64,000 bases of DNA from the NCBI GenBank assembly GCA_031553595.1, contig JAVBLI010000006.1, positions 7,111 through 71,110 of the forward strand, in the 5' to 3' direction. Under the pieces are notes generated by a model. It had not been told where the DNA came from. It was given only the letters and a program-made list of their open reading frames with translations, and did no database searches. Shown here one piece after another: positions 1 through 8,159 of this stretch (positions are counted from its first letter, which is position 1; every line of letters begins with the position of its first letter). The translations under genes and the position numbers were made by a program. The DNA is from RGIG3701 sp031553595. GTDB lineage: Bacteria > Planctomycetota > Planctomycetia > Pirellulales > Thermoguttaceae.

Positions 1-197
1 TCGAGGAAGGCAGTCCGCTGCCGGAAATCATCCAGAAATTCCCGCACGTGGCGTTTACGGTGAATGATATCGCGAAGGCCGCGGAGGGGTTCAAGGAAAT
101 CGTGCCGCTTTCGCACCCGCGGGAGGGGATGACCACGCTTTTCGTCGAGCATAAGGGCATCGCGATCGAGTTCATCATGCTGGATGACGAGAAATAA
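1..197 (+). CDS. VOC/glyoxalase-superfamily protein, C-terminal part
   Basis: The reading frame is open from the window edge and stops at 195-197, giving 64 visible residues. The segment HVAFTVNDI at about residues 15-23 and the closing IAIEFIM strand resemble the beta-alpha-beta-beta-beta repeat of vicinal oxygen chelate proteins such as methylmalonyl-CoA epimerase and glyoxalase I. In that fold a Glu near the C-terminal strand usually binds the metal, and the Glu in IEFIM would fit. The start lies outside the window, so length and substrate cannot be judged. The family call is moderately secure and the reaction is unknown. Confidence 0.55.
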   Translation, partial: EEGSPLPEIIQKFPHVAFTVNDIAKAAEGFKEIVPLSHPREGMTTLFVEHKGIAIEFIMLDDEK

Positions 198-210
198 TTT
201 TTTTCGCGAA

Positions 211-309
211 TCACCATTGAGAGCACAGAGATCACAGAGTGAGAATCATGGCGGCCCCCGCCTCTTCTTCCCTCACATTCTCTGTGCTCTCTGTGTACTC
301 TGTGGTGAA
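211..309. repeat. Inverted repeat rich in CACAGAG/CTCTGTG
   Basis: The left arm, rich in GAGCACAGAG, pairs with the right arm, rich in CTCTGTGCTCTCTG. Together they make a roughly 100-bp imperfect palindrome between the VOC gene and the isochorismatase gene. The outer bases TCACCA and TGGTGA also pair. A GTGGTGAATAAAA duplication follows at about 301-328. It is either a mobile palindromic repeat or an RNA hairpin at the 3' end of the VOC transcript. Confidence 0.7.
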
Positions 310-343
310 TAAAATGTGGTGAATAAAAAAAACGGAGATAAAG

Positions 344-898
344 ATGGAAAAGCTGGACATCACACCCGAAAACACGCTGGTGACGGTGATCGACATGCAG
401 GAGAAATTCGCGCCGGCGATCGAAAATTTTGCGACCGTGGCGGCGAAAGCGGCGATTCTGGTGCGTGCGGCGGGGGAAATGGGCGTGGACGTGGCCGTAA
501 CGCGGCAGTATCCGAAAGGGCTGGGCGCCACGCTGCCGGAAATTGAAGCGGGGTTGCCGGCTGGGACGCCGACGGTGGACAAGATGTGCTTTTCGTGTTT
601 CGATTCCCCGGAGTATGCGGAAATGCTGGCGGCGAAAGCGAAAAAGAACCTCGTTTTCGTGGGCGTCGAGGCGCACGTGTGCGTGATGATGACAGCTGTC
701 GCGGCGGCGGAGGCGGGGTACACGGTCTGGGTGCTGAATGACGGAATCGGATCCCGCACGATGAAAGACCGCCTCGCGGCACTCGGCTTCATGCGTTCCC
801 GCGGCGTGCATCTCATCAGCACCGAATCTCTGATTTTTCTGCTGCTGAAGACCGCGCAGCACCCGGCATTCCGCGCCGTGCAGGCATTATTAAAGTAA
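344..898 (+). CDS. Isochorismatase-family cysteine hydrolase
   Basis: This 184-residue protein has the usual length of the isochorismatase-like hydrolases (YcaC, nicotinamidase and similar enzymes). The expected triad is visible: Asp17 in VIDMQ, Lys80 in VDKMCF and Cys113 in GVEAHVC. The VEAHVC block is typical of YcaC-like members that hydrolyse amides or related substrates. The protein is cytoplasmic with no signal peptide. The start at 344 follows a purine-rich GGAGATAAAG, a fair SD. It ends 6 bp before bioB, so the two are probably co-transcribed, although no functional link is evident. The substrate cannot be predicted. Confidence 0.85.
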   Translation: MEKLDITPENTLVTVIDMQEKFAPAIENFATVAAKAAILVRAAGEMGVDVAVTRQYPKGLGATLPEIEAGLPAGTPTVDKMCFSCFDSPEYAEMLAAKAKKNLVFVGVEAHVCVMMTAVAAAEAGYTVWVLNDGIGSRTMKDRLAALGFMRSRGVHLISTESLIFLLLKTAQHPAFRAVQALLK

Positions 899-904
899 AA
901 AGGA

Positions 905-1846
905 ATGCGAATGCTTACCATGCAGGAAGGACTGGAGATTCTCCAGACGTCGGGCACGGAAATTCCGGCCCTGCTGGCGCGAACCCAGCGGGTACGGCTC
1001 CAAAATCACGGTGCGAAAATCGTGCCCTGCGGCATCATGAATATAAAAAGCGGGGCGTGCACGGAAAATTGCGCGTTTTGTGCCCAGTCGGCCCACCATC
1101 ACGCATCCGTGCAGGATTTTTCGCTTAACCTGACCCCGGTGCTGAATTTCGCGTTTTCGGAATCGGCCGTACCTTTACAGCGTTTCGGACTGGTGACCAG
1201 CGGGTGCCGGCTGGAGGACGAGGAACTTCGTGCAGTCGAAGCGGCTGTGCGTGAACTCACGCGGCGGCGTGCCAGCGGAGAGCGGCTCCCCCAGCTTTGC
1301 GCGTCTCTGGGGTGTTTGAGCCGGGACGATTTACAGCGGCTGAAAGATGCCGGCCTGACACGTTTCCATCATAATCTGGAGACGGCGGAGAGTTTCTTTC
1401 CGCAGATCTGCACCACGCACACGTATGGCCAGAGGGTGGAGACCGTGCTGGCAGCGAAGGAAGTCGGGCTGGAAGTGTGCTGCGGGGGGATTTTCGGACT
1501 GGGTGAAACCGCGGAGCAGCGGGTGGAGTTTGCGCAGCAAATCGCGGCGCTTGCGGTGAATGACATTCCACTGAATTTTCTGGTGCCGATTAAGAACACG
1601 CCGCTGGGAATGCTGCCGCCGGTACCGCCGCTGGATATCCTGCGGATCACGGCCATGATGCGTCTGGCGTGTCCCGCATCCGGTATTCGCATCTGCGCGG
1701 GGCGTGCAAATATGGGCCCGTTACAGAGCATGCTGTTTTACGCGGGCGCCAGCGGCCTGATGGTGGGCGATCTGCTGACCACGGCGGGTGAAAAGCCCGA
1801 AGAAGATGTGCGGATGATGAAGAATCTGGGAATGGAATTTTGTTGA
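905..1846 (+). CDS. bioB: Biotin synthase
   Basis: BioB is the radical SAM enzyme that inserts sulfur into dethiobiotin. The SAM-cluster motif is at Cys52, Cys56 and Cys59 (GACTENCAFCAQS). Downstream blocks match the family: RFHHNLET around residue 155, CCGGIFGLGET around 192, and ICAGRANM near the end, where an Arg ligates the second cluster. At 313 residues the length is normal. ATG905 sits too close to the AAAAAGGA at about 897-903, and ATG911 (residue 3) has better SD spacing, so the true start may be 911. No other biotin genes are nearby. A palindromic element follows the stop by 15 bp. Confidence 0.93.
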   Translation: MRMLTMQEGLEILQTSGTEIPALLARTQRVRLQNHGAKIVPCGIMNIKSGACTENCAFCAQSAHHHASVQDFSLNLTPVLNFAFSESAVPLQRFGLVTSGCRLEDEELRAVEAAVRELTRRRASGERLPQLCASLGCLSRDDLQRLKDAGLTRFHHNLETAESFFPQICTTHTYGQRVETVLAAKEVGLEVCCGGIFGLGETAEQRVEFAQQIAALAVNDIPLNFLVPIKNTPLGMLPPVPPLDILRITAMMRLACPASGIRICAGRANMGPLQSMLFYAGASGLMVGDLLTTAGEKPEEDVRMMKNLGMEFC

Positions 1847-1861
1847 TACGGTATTCGCAAG

Positions 1862-1978
1862 AACAGCAGCCGGGAGCGGAGCGTTAGCGCAGAGACCGGA
1901 TCGAAGTGGGAAGAATTCCGGCTACTCTATCCGGTCTTTTCGCGTCACTGCGTTCCGCTGCGCTCTCGGCTGCTGTTT
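1862..1978. repeat. Palindromic element, family 1, copy 1
   Basis: The element starts AACAGCAGCCGGGAGCG, ends CTCTCGGCTGCTGTTT, and has GACCGGAT and ATCCGGTC as an inner pair. The whole forms a long imperfect hairpin. It lies 15 bp after the bioB stop and before the converging umuD-like gene. The GC-rich stem ending in T residues is terminator-like on either strand. Confidence 0.9.
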
Positions 1979-2027
1979 CGTGAATACACGAATCTGGTAA
2001 CCTCTATAAAAACCACCGAACGCTCAC

Positions 2028-2063
2028 AAAAAAACGGCCTGACCCCTCATCGGAATCAGACCG
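2028..2063 (-). terminator. Rho-independent terminator of the umuD-like gene
   Basis: On the minus strand CGGTCTGA pairs with TCAGGCCG with one mismatch, around a loop of about 13 nt. Seven T residues follow (A run at 2028-2034 on the plus strand). It lies 67 bp beyond the stop of the 2130-2645 gene. Confidence 0.65.
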
Positions 2064-2129
2064 CGTCTACATGATTGCACGCATCTTCAGAAGCCGGTGG
2101 AAATTCCCTCGCTTTCACCGGCAATTTCT

Positions 2130-2645
2130 TCAGACAGAGTGAATCGTATACTTCACGACGCCCCAGATTTTCAGTTCGGAAGCTTCCGAAATTTTAATCG
2201 TGGGGAAGCTGGGGTTTTCGCTGCGAAGCTCGATTTTGTCGCCCGTTTTCACGAAACGCTTGACCGCGAATTCGTTATCGACCACCGCGATAACAATGTC
2301 ACCGTTTTCGACTTCCGCGCTTTTATCCACCACCAGAATGTCGTCGGCAAAGATGCCGGCACCGGTCATGGAGTCGCCCGTGGCACGCACGAAAAACGTG
2401 GCGGTGGGATTCTTCACCAGAAAACCGTTGAGGTCCAGCGTCGCGGTCGCCTGATCTTCGACCGGCGCGGGAAAACCGGCCTGGACTTTCGTCTCGAATA
2501 ACGGCAGCACATAACCTTTGCCGTAAATAAAGTTCATGATCTGGTCGACCATCATCTCCGGAACCCGGATCGCTTTTGTCGGCACGCCGAATTTCCCCGT
2601 CCCTTTCGGACGCCCGGCACCTTTTCGTCTTCCACCTCGAGGCAT
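2130..2645 (-). CDS. UmuD-like S24 autoprotease
   Basis: This 171-residue member of the LexA/UmuD peptidase family has a self-cleavage site at Ala56-Gly57 (VQAGFPAP). The catalytic Ser92 is in GDSM and Lys129 in FAVKRF. In UmuD proteins, RecA-stimulated cleavage yields the active subunit of a translesion polymerase. The first 20 residues are strongly basic with a GRPKG AT-hook-like motif, as in UmuD-like proteins of other phyla. There is no winged-helix LexA DNA-binding domain. No umuC or DinB gene lies beside it. An AAGGAGA stands 6 bp before the ATG, so the start is firm. A role in SOS mutagenesis is inference. Confidence 0.82.
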   Translation of the reverse strand: MPRGGRRKGAGRPKGTGKFGVPTKAIRVPEMMVDQIMNFIYGKGYVLPLFETKVQAGFPAPVEDQATATLDLNGFLVKNPTATFFVRATGDSMTGAGIFADDILVVDKSAEVENGDIVIAVVDNEFAVKRFVKTGDKIELRSENPSFPTIKISEASELKIWGVVKYTIHSV

Positions 2646-3295
2646 TTTCGTCTCCTTATTACCTTTCGAATGTTATTGAAAAAATAAAACCATATACTCG
2701 TGAAATATGAATTCCCCGGTTCATGATCATCCGGATGGCTGTTCTCAGGGGGTAAACACTTGATCGCCGAAACTCCGACGATTCGAGTATAAAACCAAAA
2801 AAATTTCCGACCTTAAAGCGGTCGCGTCTTGTTCCGTAAACGTCTCACCCGGGAACGTTCGCCGCGGGAAAACCCTTCGACGCCCGATATCATATGGTGA
2901 AAACAGCACAGAATAATCTGAATACGGATACGCCCATGAAAATGATTGCAAATTTCCTCAAAATTTTTCACATCTTTTCAATATCCATCGGAGAATGAAT
3001 AAAATGGAAAATCAAAAAAACGACGGCACCTCACTAAACAAGCGGTTTTATGAATCGCATCTCTTTTATTTATCATGGATTCCATTTAGTGTATCAAAAT
3101 TATAGCATGAATAAAAGCCACCCCCCCATGTAATTTATGAAATTTTCCCCATTTTTTTGTAAAAAAAACGTTTTTTGCGCGAACACTCTAGAAAACCCAA
3201 CGTAGGACGGCATTTTGACAGAAGTTTTGGCAGAAAAAAAGACAAAGAAGAATGTTGCACTACCGGAGCGGTTACCGTATCGACGCAGCAGCAAG
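2646..3295. other. AT-rich intergenic region without a convincing gene
   Basis: About 650 bp lie upstream of the umuD-like gene. Short frames here have no SD, no recognisable residues and odd composition. The stretch near 2960-3190 is strongly AT-rich with A and T runs. The umuD promoter must lie at its left end, but I see no clear -35/-10 pair and no certain LexA-type box. Confidence 0.5.
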
Positions 3296-3412
3296 AACAG
3301 CAGCCGGGAGCGTCGCGGAACGCAGTGACGCGCAGAGACCGGATAGAAGTGGGAAAACGTTCGGCGGTGCTTATCCGTTCATTATGCTTCATTCCATTCC
3401 CGGCTGCTGTTT
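3296..3412. repeat. Palindromic element, family 1, copy 2
   Basis: The outer arms are AACAGCAGCCGGGAGCG and CATTCCCGGCTGCTGTTT, and the middle contains GAGACCGGATAGAAGTGG. It ends 30 bp from the stop codon of the minus-strand exonuclease gene, so it falls in that gene's 3' flank. Confidence 0.9.
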
Positions 3413-3442
3413 CCTGCCGCCACCACAGATTTGGGATGTGCC

Positions 3443-3985
3443 CTACGAAAAGAATTTCCGCAGCCCGTCCGGCCCCACCAGACGATCCATCTCCAGAACG
3501 ATTTTCGCCACCGCTAAGCTGTCTTCCAGGGCGTCATGGTGGCGGAACTGGATGGCGAAATGGGCCGCCACGGAATTCAGCTTGTAATCCGGCTGGCGGT
3601 ACTCCGCACCTTTCCGCAGCAATTTACGCGAGATTCGCAGCGTACATCCCCATGCCACCGGCGGGGGCGTCAGGCCGTAATGCGCCAGCGTGGCATGCAG
3701 AACACCGCGATCAAAGGGAGCATTATGAGCCACCAGTGGAAGCTCGCCGATAAAGGCCCGGAGCTGATTCTGCCATAAGGTGTCAAACGTCGGCTGATCA
3801 CGCACATCGCGGGCGGTCAGGCCGTGCACACGGACGCAGACTTGCGAGAAAAACAGAGACGGCGGGCGAATCAACGACGCTTGCGTCTGGACGATTTCTC
3901 CGCCGACACACTTCACCAGCCCGACCGCGCAGGCGCTGTCCGCGGAAAAGTTCGCCGTTTCGAAATCGATTGCCACGAAATCCAT
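3443..3985 (-). CDS. DEDDh 3'-5' exonuclease (DnaQ/RNase T-like)
   Basis: This 180-residue protein has the DEDDh exonuclease fold. Exo I is AIDFETAN with Asp7 and Glu9, Exo II is HNAPFDRGVL, and Exo III is HHDALEDSLAVA with the catalytic His and Asp. Such enzymes degrade single-stranded DNA or RNA with two metal ions. This one is a stand-alone exonuclease without polymerase-binding or helicase domains. It is cytoplasmic. The 4003-4719 gene ends 17 bp upstream, so the two probably share a transcript. Whether it acts in proofreading, repair or RNA turnover cannot be told. Confidence 0.88.
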   Translation of the reverse strand: MDFVAIDFETANFSADSACAVGLVKCVGGEIVQTQASLIRPPSLFFSQVCVRVHGLTARDVRDQPTFDTLWQNQLRAFIGELPLVAHNAPFDRGVLHATLAHYGLTPPPVAWGCTLRISRKLLRKGAEYRQPDYKLNSVAAHFAIQFRHHDALEDSLAVAKIVLEMDRLVGPDGLRKFFS

Positions 3986-4002
3986 AAGTCCGCCCGTGCG
4001 AA

Positions 4003-4719
4003 TTATTTCGCCTCGCCCGCGATGCGGATGCTCAGCCCGCCGCTGGCACGCAACTCGACAAGGTACGACTTGCCGACGGTCAGCTTCTGAACCACCGCCT
4101 CGCCGTGATTGGCCCGCACGCCGAGCGATTTTTGCAGCAGCGGGTCGTTCGAAATTTCCCAGAACCGCGACCAGATCTGCTTTTCCAGTTCCGACGTGCC
4201 GGCATCGTCACGATAAATGGCCGGGGGCGCGTCAGCGACGTCCACCGGAAAGCCTTCTGAGGGACGCTGAAATTCGCCGAAAACCCGCTGGAAAACGCAC
4301 AGCGAATGCGAACGGCCCTCGTCATTCGTCTCGACCAATTCATCATTAAATTTCACGACCAGGCTGTCTAGATACATTTTCTCGCCAAGAATAGTGAATT
4401 CGCGAGCCTGGCCCACCTGCCGCCCGGAGTCGTCGAACTCCGTGAAACGGAACGTCGTCTGGATTTTCTGCGGATCCGGGCTCTCGGTCTGACTCAGCAC
4501 ATCGATTCGCGCCCGGCGGATGTCCACCTTCAGCAGGCGATTCGCCAGTTGCAGCCGGGCATTATCTTCCTTCAGTTGCGACACCTGGGCACGCAGCTCC
4601 GCCTCACGATTCATGTACCGCTGGACATAATAAATCCCCCCAGCCACCACCCCCGCGAGCATCGCCGTGTAAATGATCGTCATCCAGAAAAAAGAGCGTA
4701 CGCGTTTGGTGAGGGACAT
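4003..4719 (-). CDS. Single-pass membrane protein with coiled coil, unknown function
   Basis: The 238 residues start with a short basic N-terminus (MSLTKRVRSFF), then one hydrophobic helix at about residues 12-32. A coiled coil of about 40 residues follows (REAELRAQVSQLKEDNARLQ), and then a soluble domain rich in beta strands with no motif I recognise. I chose ATG4719, which has AAGGAAAA 9 bp upstream. The frame stays open to a GTG at 4755, but that extension would cover the likely -10 box at 4745-4750. The topology predicts a periplasmic domain held by one helix. It is probably co-transcribed with the exonuclease gene downstream. Confidence 0.7.
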   Translation of the reverse strand: MSLTKRVRSFFWMTIIYTAMLAGVVAGGIYYVQRYMNREAELRAQVSQLKEDNARLQLANRLLKVDIRRARIDVLSQTESPDPQKIQTTFRFTEFDDSGRQVGQAREFTILGEKMYLDSLVVKFNDELVETNDEGRSHSLCVFQRVFGEFQRPSEGFPVDVADAPPAIYRDDAGTSELEKQIWSRFWEISNDPLLQKSLGVRANHGEAVVQKLTVGKSYLVELRASGGLSIRIAGEAK

Positions 4720-4744
4720 GTCCGGTTTTCCTTGAAATGCTACA

Positions 4745-4775
4745 ATTATACCCACATAAAATGACAGAGCCGCAA
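4745..4775 (-). promoter_or_regulatory. Probable promoter of the 4003-4719 gene
   Basis: On the minus strand TATAAT (4745-4750) stands 26 bp before the chosen start codon, and TTGCGG (4770-4775) lies 19 bp further up. The -10 is a perfect match, but the spacer is longer than ideal. The -35 lies inside the inverted repeat at 4765-4861. Confidence 0.45.
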
Positions 4776-4861
4776 TCGTAAAATTGCGGAATGGATTTCC
4801 AATTTGCGAAAATTACCTGCATACGCAACGTCTCTCCCGCAATCTTACGATTGCGGCTCTG
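4765..4861. repeat. Inverted repeat with 17-bp perfect arms
   Basis: CAGAGCCGCAATCGTAA at 4765-4781 is the exact complement of the sequence ending at 4861. The repeat lies 35 bp after the stop of the OmpA-like gene and abuts the promoter of the next gene, so it can act as a 3' hairpin for one and upstream DNA for the other. It belongs to a different family from the AACAGCAGCC elements. Confidence 0.8.
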
Positions 4862-4896
4862 CTAGGCGGGTGCACACACTGCGCAAATCTCGCATT

Positions 4897-5742
4897 CTAA
4901 TTAGGCTTTACGATTAATTCCACGCGATAGTTCTTGGCCGCCCCGTCTTCGGAGCTGTTCGAAACCAGTGGCCTGCCCGTTCCGCACGCACTGATGGAAA
5001 GCTGATCTTTCGGCACGATATTCTCTTTCGTCAGCACCTCGAACACCATCATCGCCTGCGCGGCGGTCTGATCCATCTTCGAGCGGAATTGCGTACTGGT
5101 CTGCTGCAGGGTGTTCGCGTGAGATTCGATCACGATTTTGTACCCCGGATACCGCTGGGCGACGTTCCCGGCCACATGCCGCAAAAGCTCCAACCCGTGG
5201 GGCGTAAGCTGCGCACCGCCGCGCTCGAAAAGCGTATTTCCCGGCAGTTCGACGTGAATATTGCCGTGCTCGTTCCGCGTCACCGCCCCGGGAATGACCG
5301 GCGTATCCAGATTCGCGAGGCTGTTATTCGGCTCGATCGGAATGCCGCCCTGCCGCTCCACGGCCCGCGCCAGCTCGCCGATGCGTTTGTCCAGAGCCTC
5401 TTTTTCCTGCTGGGCCGCGACGAGTTTCTCGGTGGAGTCGTGAAGCTGTTTTTTCAGGGCCACCACCTCGTCCTGCATGAGCATCAACTGGTGCTGATTC
5501 GTGGCCAGCTCGATTCCGACTTTCCGATTATAATTTTCCAGGTCGTTATAGCGCATGGCCTGCGACTCCTGCTGATTCGCCAGCGTCGCCTTTTCTTTTT
5601 GCAGGTCCGCCACCCGGCCCTGATTATCCAGCGATTTACAGCCAAGAATTACCGGAAACACACATAATGCCCCAAAAAACAAAAGACGCTGCACCTGCCG
5701 CACGCGTTTTTCCGTGATTTTTTCAGCGATTTTATCTTTCAT
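4897..5742 (-). CDS. OmpA/Pal-like peptidoglycan-associated lipoprotein with coiled coil
   Basis: The protein has 281 residues. A basic start and hydrophobic stretch lead to the lipobox VILGC at about residue 34, so it is probably a lipoprotein. A long coiled coil follows at about 40-140. The C-terminal 120 residues form an OmpA-like domain, recognisable from NTLFERGGAQLTPHGLELLR and the later VIESHANT, which bind peptidoglycan in this family. Position 5742 was chosen because the next in-frame starts upstream would put about 60 unlikely residues before the signal peptide, and GAGGTG precedes this ATG. Its likely job is to tie the outer membrane to the cell wall, as Pal or OmpA does. No tol genes are adjacent. 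Confidence 0.85.
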   Translation of the reverse strand: MKDKIAEKITEKRVRQVQRLLFFGALCVFPVILGCKSLDNQGRVADLQKEKATLANQQESQAMRYNDLENYNRKVGIELATNQHQLMLMQDEVVALKKQLHDSTEKLVAAQQEKEALDKRIGELARAVERQGGIPIEPNNSLANLDTPVIPGAVTRNEHGNIHVELPGNTLFERGGAQLTPHGLELLRHVAGNVAQRYPGYKIVIESHANTLQQTSTQFRSKMDQTAAQAMMVFEVLTKENIVPKDQLSISACGTGRPLVSNSSEDGAAKNYRVELIVKPN

Positions 5743-5787
5743 GCCCGCACCTCGAAAATTTCCGTCTGCAAGAATAATTATCCCATA

Positions 5788-5819
5788 ATTATAATAGGGA
5801 ATTTTCGCGGCATCCGCAA
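5788..5819 (-). promoter_or_regulatory. Possible promoter of the OmpA-like gene
   Basis: On the minus strand TATAAT at 5788-5793 lies 46 bp before the start at 5742, with TTGCGG at 5814-5819 and a 20-bp spacer. The -10 is a full consensus match and the spacer is long. The pair resembles the one before the 4719 start. Confidence 0.35.
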
Positions 5820-5936
5820 GGTTAAAATTTAGAAAAAAAACAAAAAAACGGCGTTTTTCACAAAAACCAGGCCGATTGTGGCGGATTTTTGCGAAATAAC
5901 GCCGTGGCAGTAAAAAACAAAAAACGGAACGGCAAG

Positions 5937-8129
5937 TCAATTATCAATTATCATTTTTTTGTCCACCGCCGACTGTAACGCGTCAAATAACTGTTTTTGC
6001 GTAATCAGACTGTCCAGCAGAATCGGTTTTTCGTCCCCCGGCGTCCAGATCACGATCAGCGGAATCGCGCTGCGGTTCAAGGAAGTGATGTATGCTTTAA
6101 TCTCCGGCGAGGGTTCCGTCCAGTCCGCCAGCACAGGCGTGATGTTCCGCTCCCGAAGAAATTTCGCGGTGGCAGCCGTTTCGATCACTCGCACGCTGTT
6201 CATTTTGCAGGTCAGGCACCAGTTCGCGGTAAAGTCGATGAAAACCACCTTCCCGGCTTCCCGCTCCCGCGCCACGAACTCCGTGGAGAAGGCGTGCCAG
6301 ACGATTTTTTCTTGATCCGTGCCGATCATGGCGACATCCATCACGTCCGGCGCACCCGGCCCGGAAACGATAATCGCTTTCGGCCCGCCCAAAAACGTGA
6401 ACATCAGGTATCCGATTCCCGCCGCGAGCATGATCCCGCCGGCCCACACCGCCAGGACGCTTTCCCCGCCGGCACCGGAATACGTCACCTTCCCGATCAT
6501 CCAGCACGCCAGCCACAGGCCCATCATGAACCCCAGCGTGGGCACGAAATACACCGGACTGAGAATGTAAAACAGGTAAACCACGGTGCCCATGAAAAAG
6601 AAGCCCATGAATTCCTTCAGCGTTTCCATCCACTCCCCGGGTTTCGGGAGCCATTTCACGGCCGCGGGGAAAATGCCCACCAGCAGATACGGGGCCGCCA
6701 GCCCCAGCCCGATGAACGTAAACACCAGGTACACCACCGCCACGGGCTGCACCAGCGCCCACCCGAAAACCGGCCCTAAAAATGGCCCCACACATGGCGT
6801 GGCGAGAATCGTGGTCAAAATGCCCATCAAAAACGCGCCGAAAAGCCCTTCCTGTTTCTGCATCTGCCCCGCCCGGCCGCCGGACACGAAACCCGGAATG
6901 GGAATCTCCCACACTCCCAGAAAACTCAGCCCCATGACGAAAATCAGGGCGATCATCGCGATCACGAATCCCGGGAATGTGAACTGCTCCCCCCACGCCA
7001 TGCTTTCCGGCACGGCAGCGGTGGCGGAAACGGCACTGGGGACGAACTGCCCGAAGAAAACAAAAATTTCCCGTAATTTGGAAAGCGTGGCCAGCACCCA
7101 AAACACGCTCAGCAGCCCCAGCGAGTACATCAGATTTAACTGAAACACCCGCCAGTGCGACTCATGCGCCTGTTTCGCGAAGGAAAAGAGTTTCGGCCCG
7201 ATCACCGGCAGCACGCACGGCATGAGGTTCAGAATGAGCCCGCCCAGAAACGCGAAAAGAATCGCCATCATCAGCGTCAGCCTCTTGCGCTCCGGCGCCG
7301 GAGGAATGGAAAGCGGCTCCCCGGCCTTCATCACCGGCGTTTCATGCGCCGCCGCGGGCGTTTCTTCCGTTTTTACCGCAGCCCCTGGGTTTTTCACCGG
7401 CGCCACGCCCATTTCCTGCGCCGCAGTTCCCGTTCCCGCCTGAATTCCTCCCGGCGAATTTCCTGCCGCCGGAGCTTCGCCGCCAGGAATCACCCGGGCC
7501 GTGAACCCGAAATCCCGCGGATCCATACAAATTTCCTCTTGGCACATCTGGACGTACACACTGCCGGAAATCTCCGTCAGCGCCGCCCCGGAAACCGTCC
7601 ACCGGAACGGCACCCGCCACTGCACTTTCCCCGTGTGATACTCCACCGGAAAGTCCGGCCCCCACACCTCCTCCTCGTATTTCACCCGCGGCCCGTCCGG
7701 AAACGCCACCGGTTCTGAAAGCGCGGTGACCGTTTTCGGAAGCTGAATCTTCGTCCGTAGCGGCCCGCCCGGCTTCTGCGTGACCGAATAAATCGTCCAG
7801 CCGTCCGGAATTTCCGCCGAAATAAACAAAAAACCCGGCTGCGTTTCCGTCGGTGGCGTAAACCCCGCGGTAACCGTCAGCACCGGGTCATGCCGCGAAT
7901 AATTCTCCTCCGGCTCCGAAAAAACGTCCATCCCCGGCATCATCCCCCCGGCAGACGGCATCCCCGCCCCCGCCGGCGAAAACTCCTGGTAATTCCGCAT
8001 TACATCCGGGTTCATTCCGGGCACATTTTGCGCAAAAACCGCCGGAGAAATCACTGCCGTGACGGCCGAAAAGCAAAAAAAGAAGATTAAAAAAGAAGTA
8101 ATCTGAAAGCGTTTCATGATTTTTTTCAT
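5937..8129 (-). CDS. dsbD: DsbD-family thiol:disulfide interchange protein
   Basis: The 730 residues are arranged as in DsbD, the inner-membrane protein that carries electrons from cytoplasmic thioredoxin to the periplasm. A signal peptide ends near residue 33. A periplasmic N-terminal beta domain follows (about 80-230, with Cys in MCQEEICMDP). The transmembrane part has paired cysteines Cys305 (MPCVLPVIG) and Cys446 (TPCVGPFLG). The C-terminal thioredoxin domain has WCLTC at Cys638 and Cys641. A Pro/Ala-rich linker separates the first domain from the membrane part. In this family it keeps periplasmic thiols reduced or supports cytochrome maturation. NadE lies 30 bp upstream on the same strand. 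Confidence 0.9.
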   Translation of the reverse strand: MKKIMKRFQITSFLIFFFCFSAVTAVISPAVFAQNVPGMNPDVMRNYQEFSPAGAGMPSAGGMMPGMDVFSEPEENYSRHDPVLTVTAGFTPPTETQPGFLFISAEIPDGWTIYSVTQKPGGPLRTKIQLPKTVTALSEPVAFPDGPRVKYEEEVWGPDFPVEYHTGKVQWRVPFRWTVSGAALTEISGSVYVQMCQEEICMDPRDFGFTARVIPGGEAPAAGNSPGGIQAGTGTAAQEMGVAPVKNPGAAVKTEETPAAAHETPVMKAGEPLSIPPAPERKRLTLMMAILFAFLGGLILNLMPCVLPVIGPKLFSFAKQAHESHWRVFQLNLMYSLGLLSVFWVLATLSKLREIFVFFGQFVPSAVSATAAVPESMAWGEQFTFPGFVIAMIALIFVMGLSFLGVWEIPIPGFVSGGRAGQMQKQEGLFGAFLMGILTTILATPCVGPFLGPVFGWALVQPVAVVYLVFTFIGLGLAAPYLLVGIFPAAVKWLPKPGEWMETLKEFMGFFFMGTVVYLFYILSPVYFVPTLGFMMGLWLACWMIGKVTYSGAGGESVLAVWAGGIMLAAGIGYLMFTFLGGPKAIIVSGPGAPDVMDVAMIGTDQEKIVWHAFSTEFVAREREAGKVVFIDFTANWCLTCKMNSVRVIETAATAKFLRERNITPVLADWTEPSPEIKAYITSLNRSAIPLIVIWTPGDEKPILLDSLITQKQLFDALQSAVDKKMIIDN

Positions 8130-8159
8130 TTTGAATTCATGAGAAGATTTTTAAAAGAT

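Noticed and set aside
2745..2951. Possible 68-codon gene upstream of the umuD-like gene
   Set aside because: No SD, no recognisable domain and unusual composition. It is better seen as intergenic.
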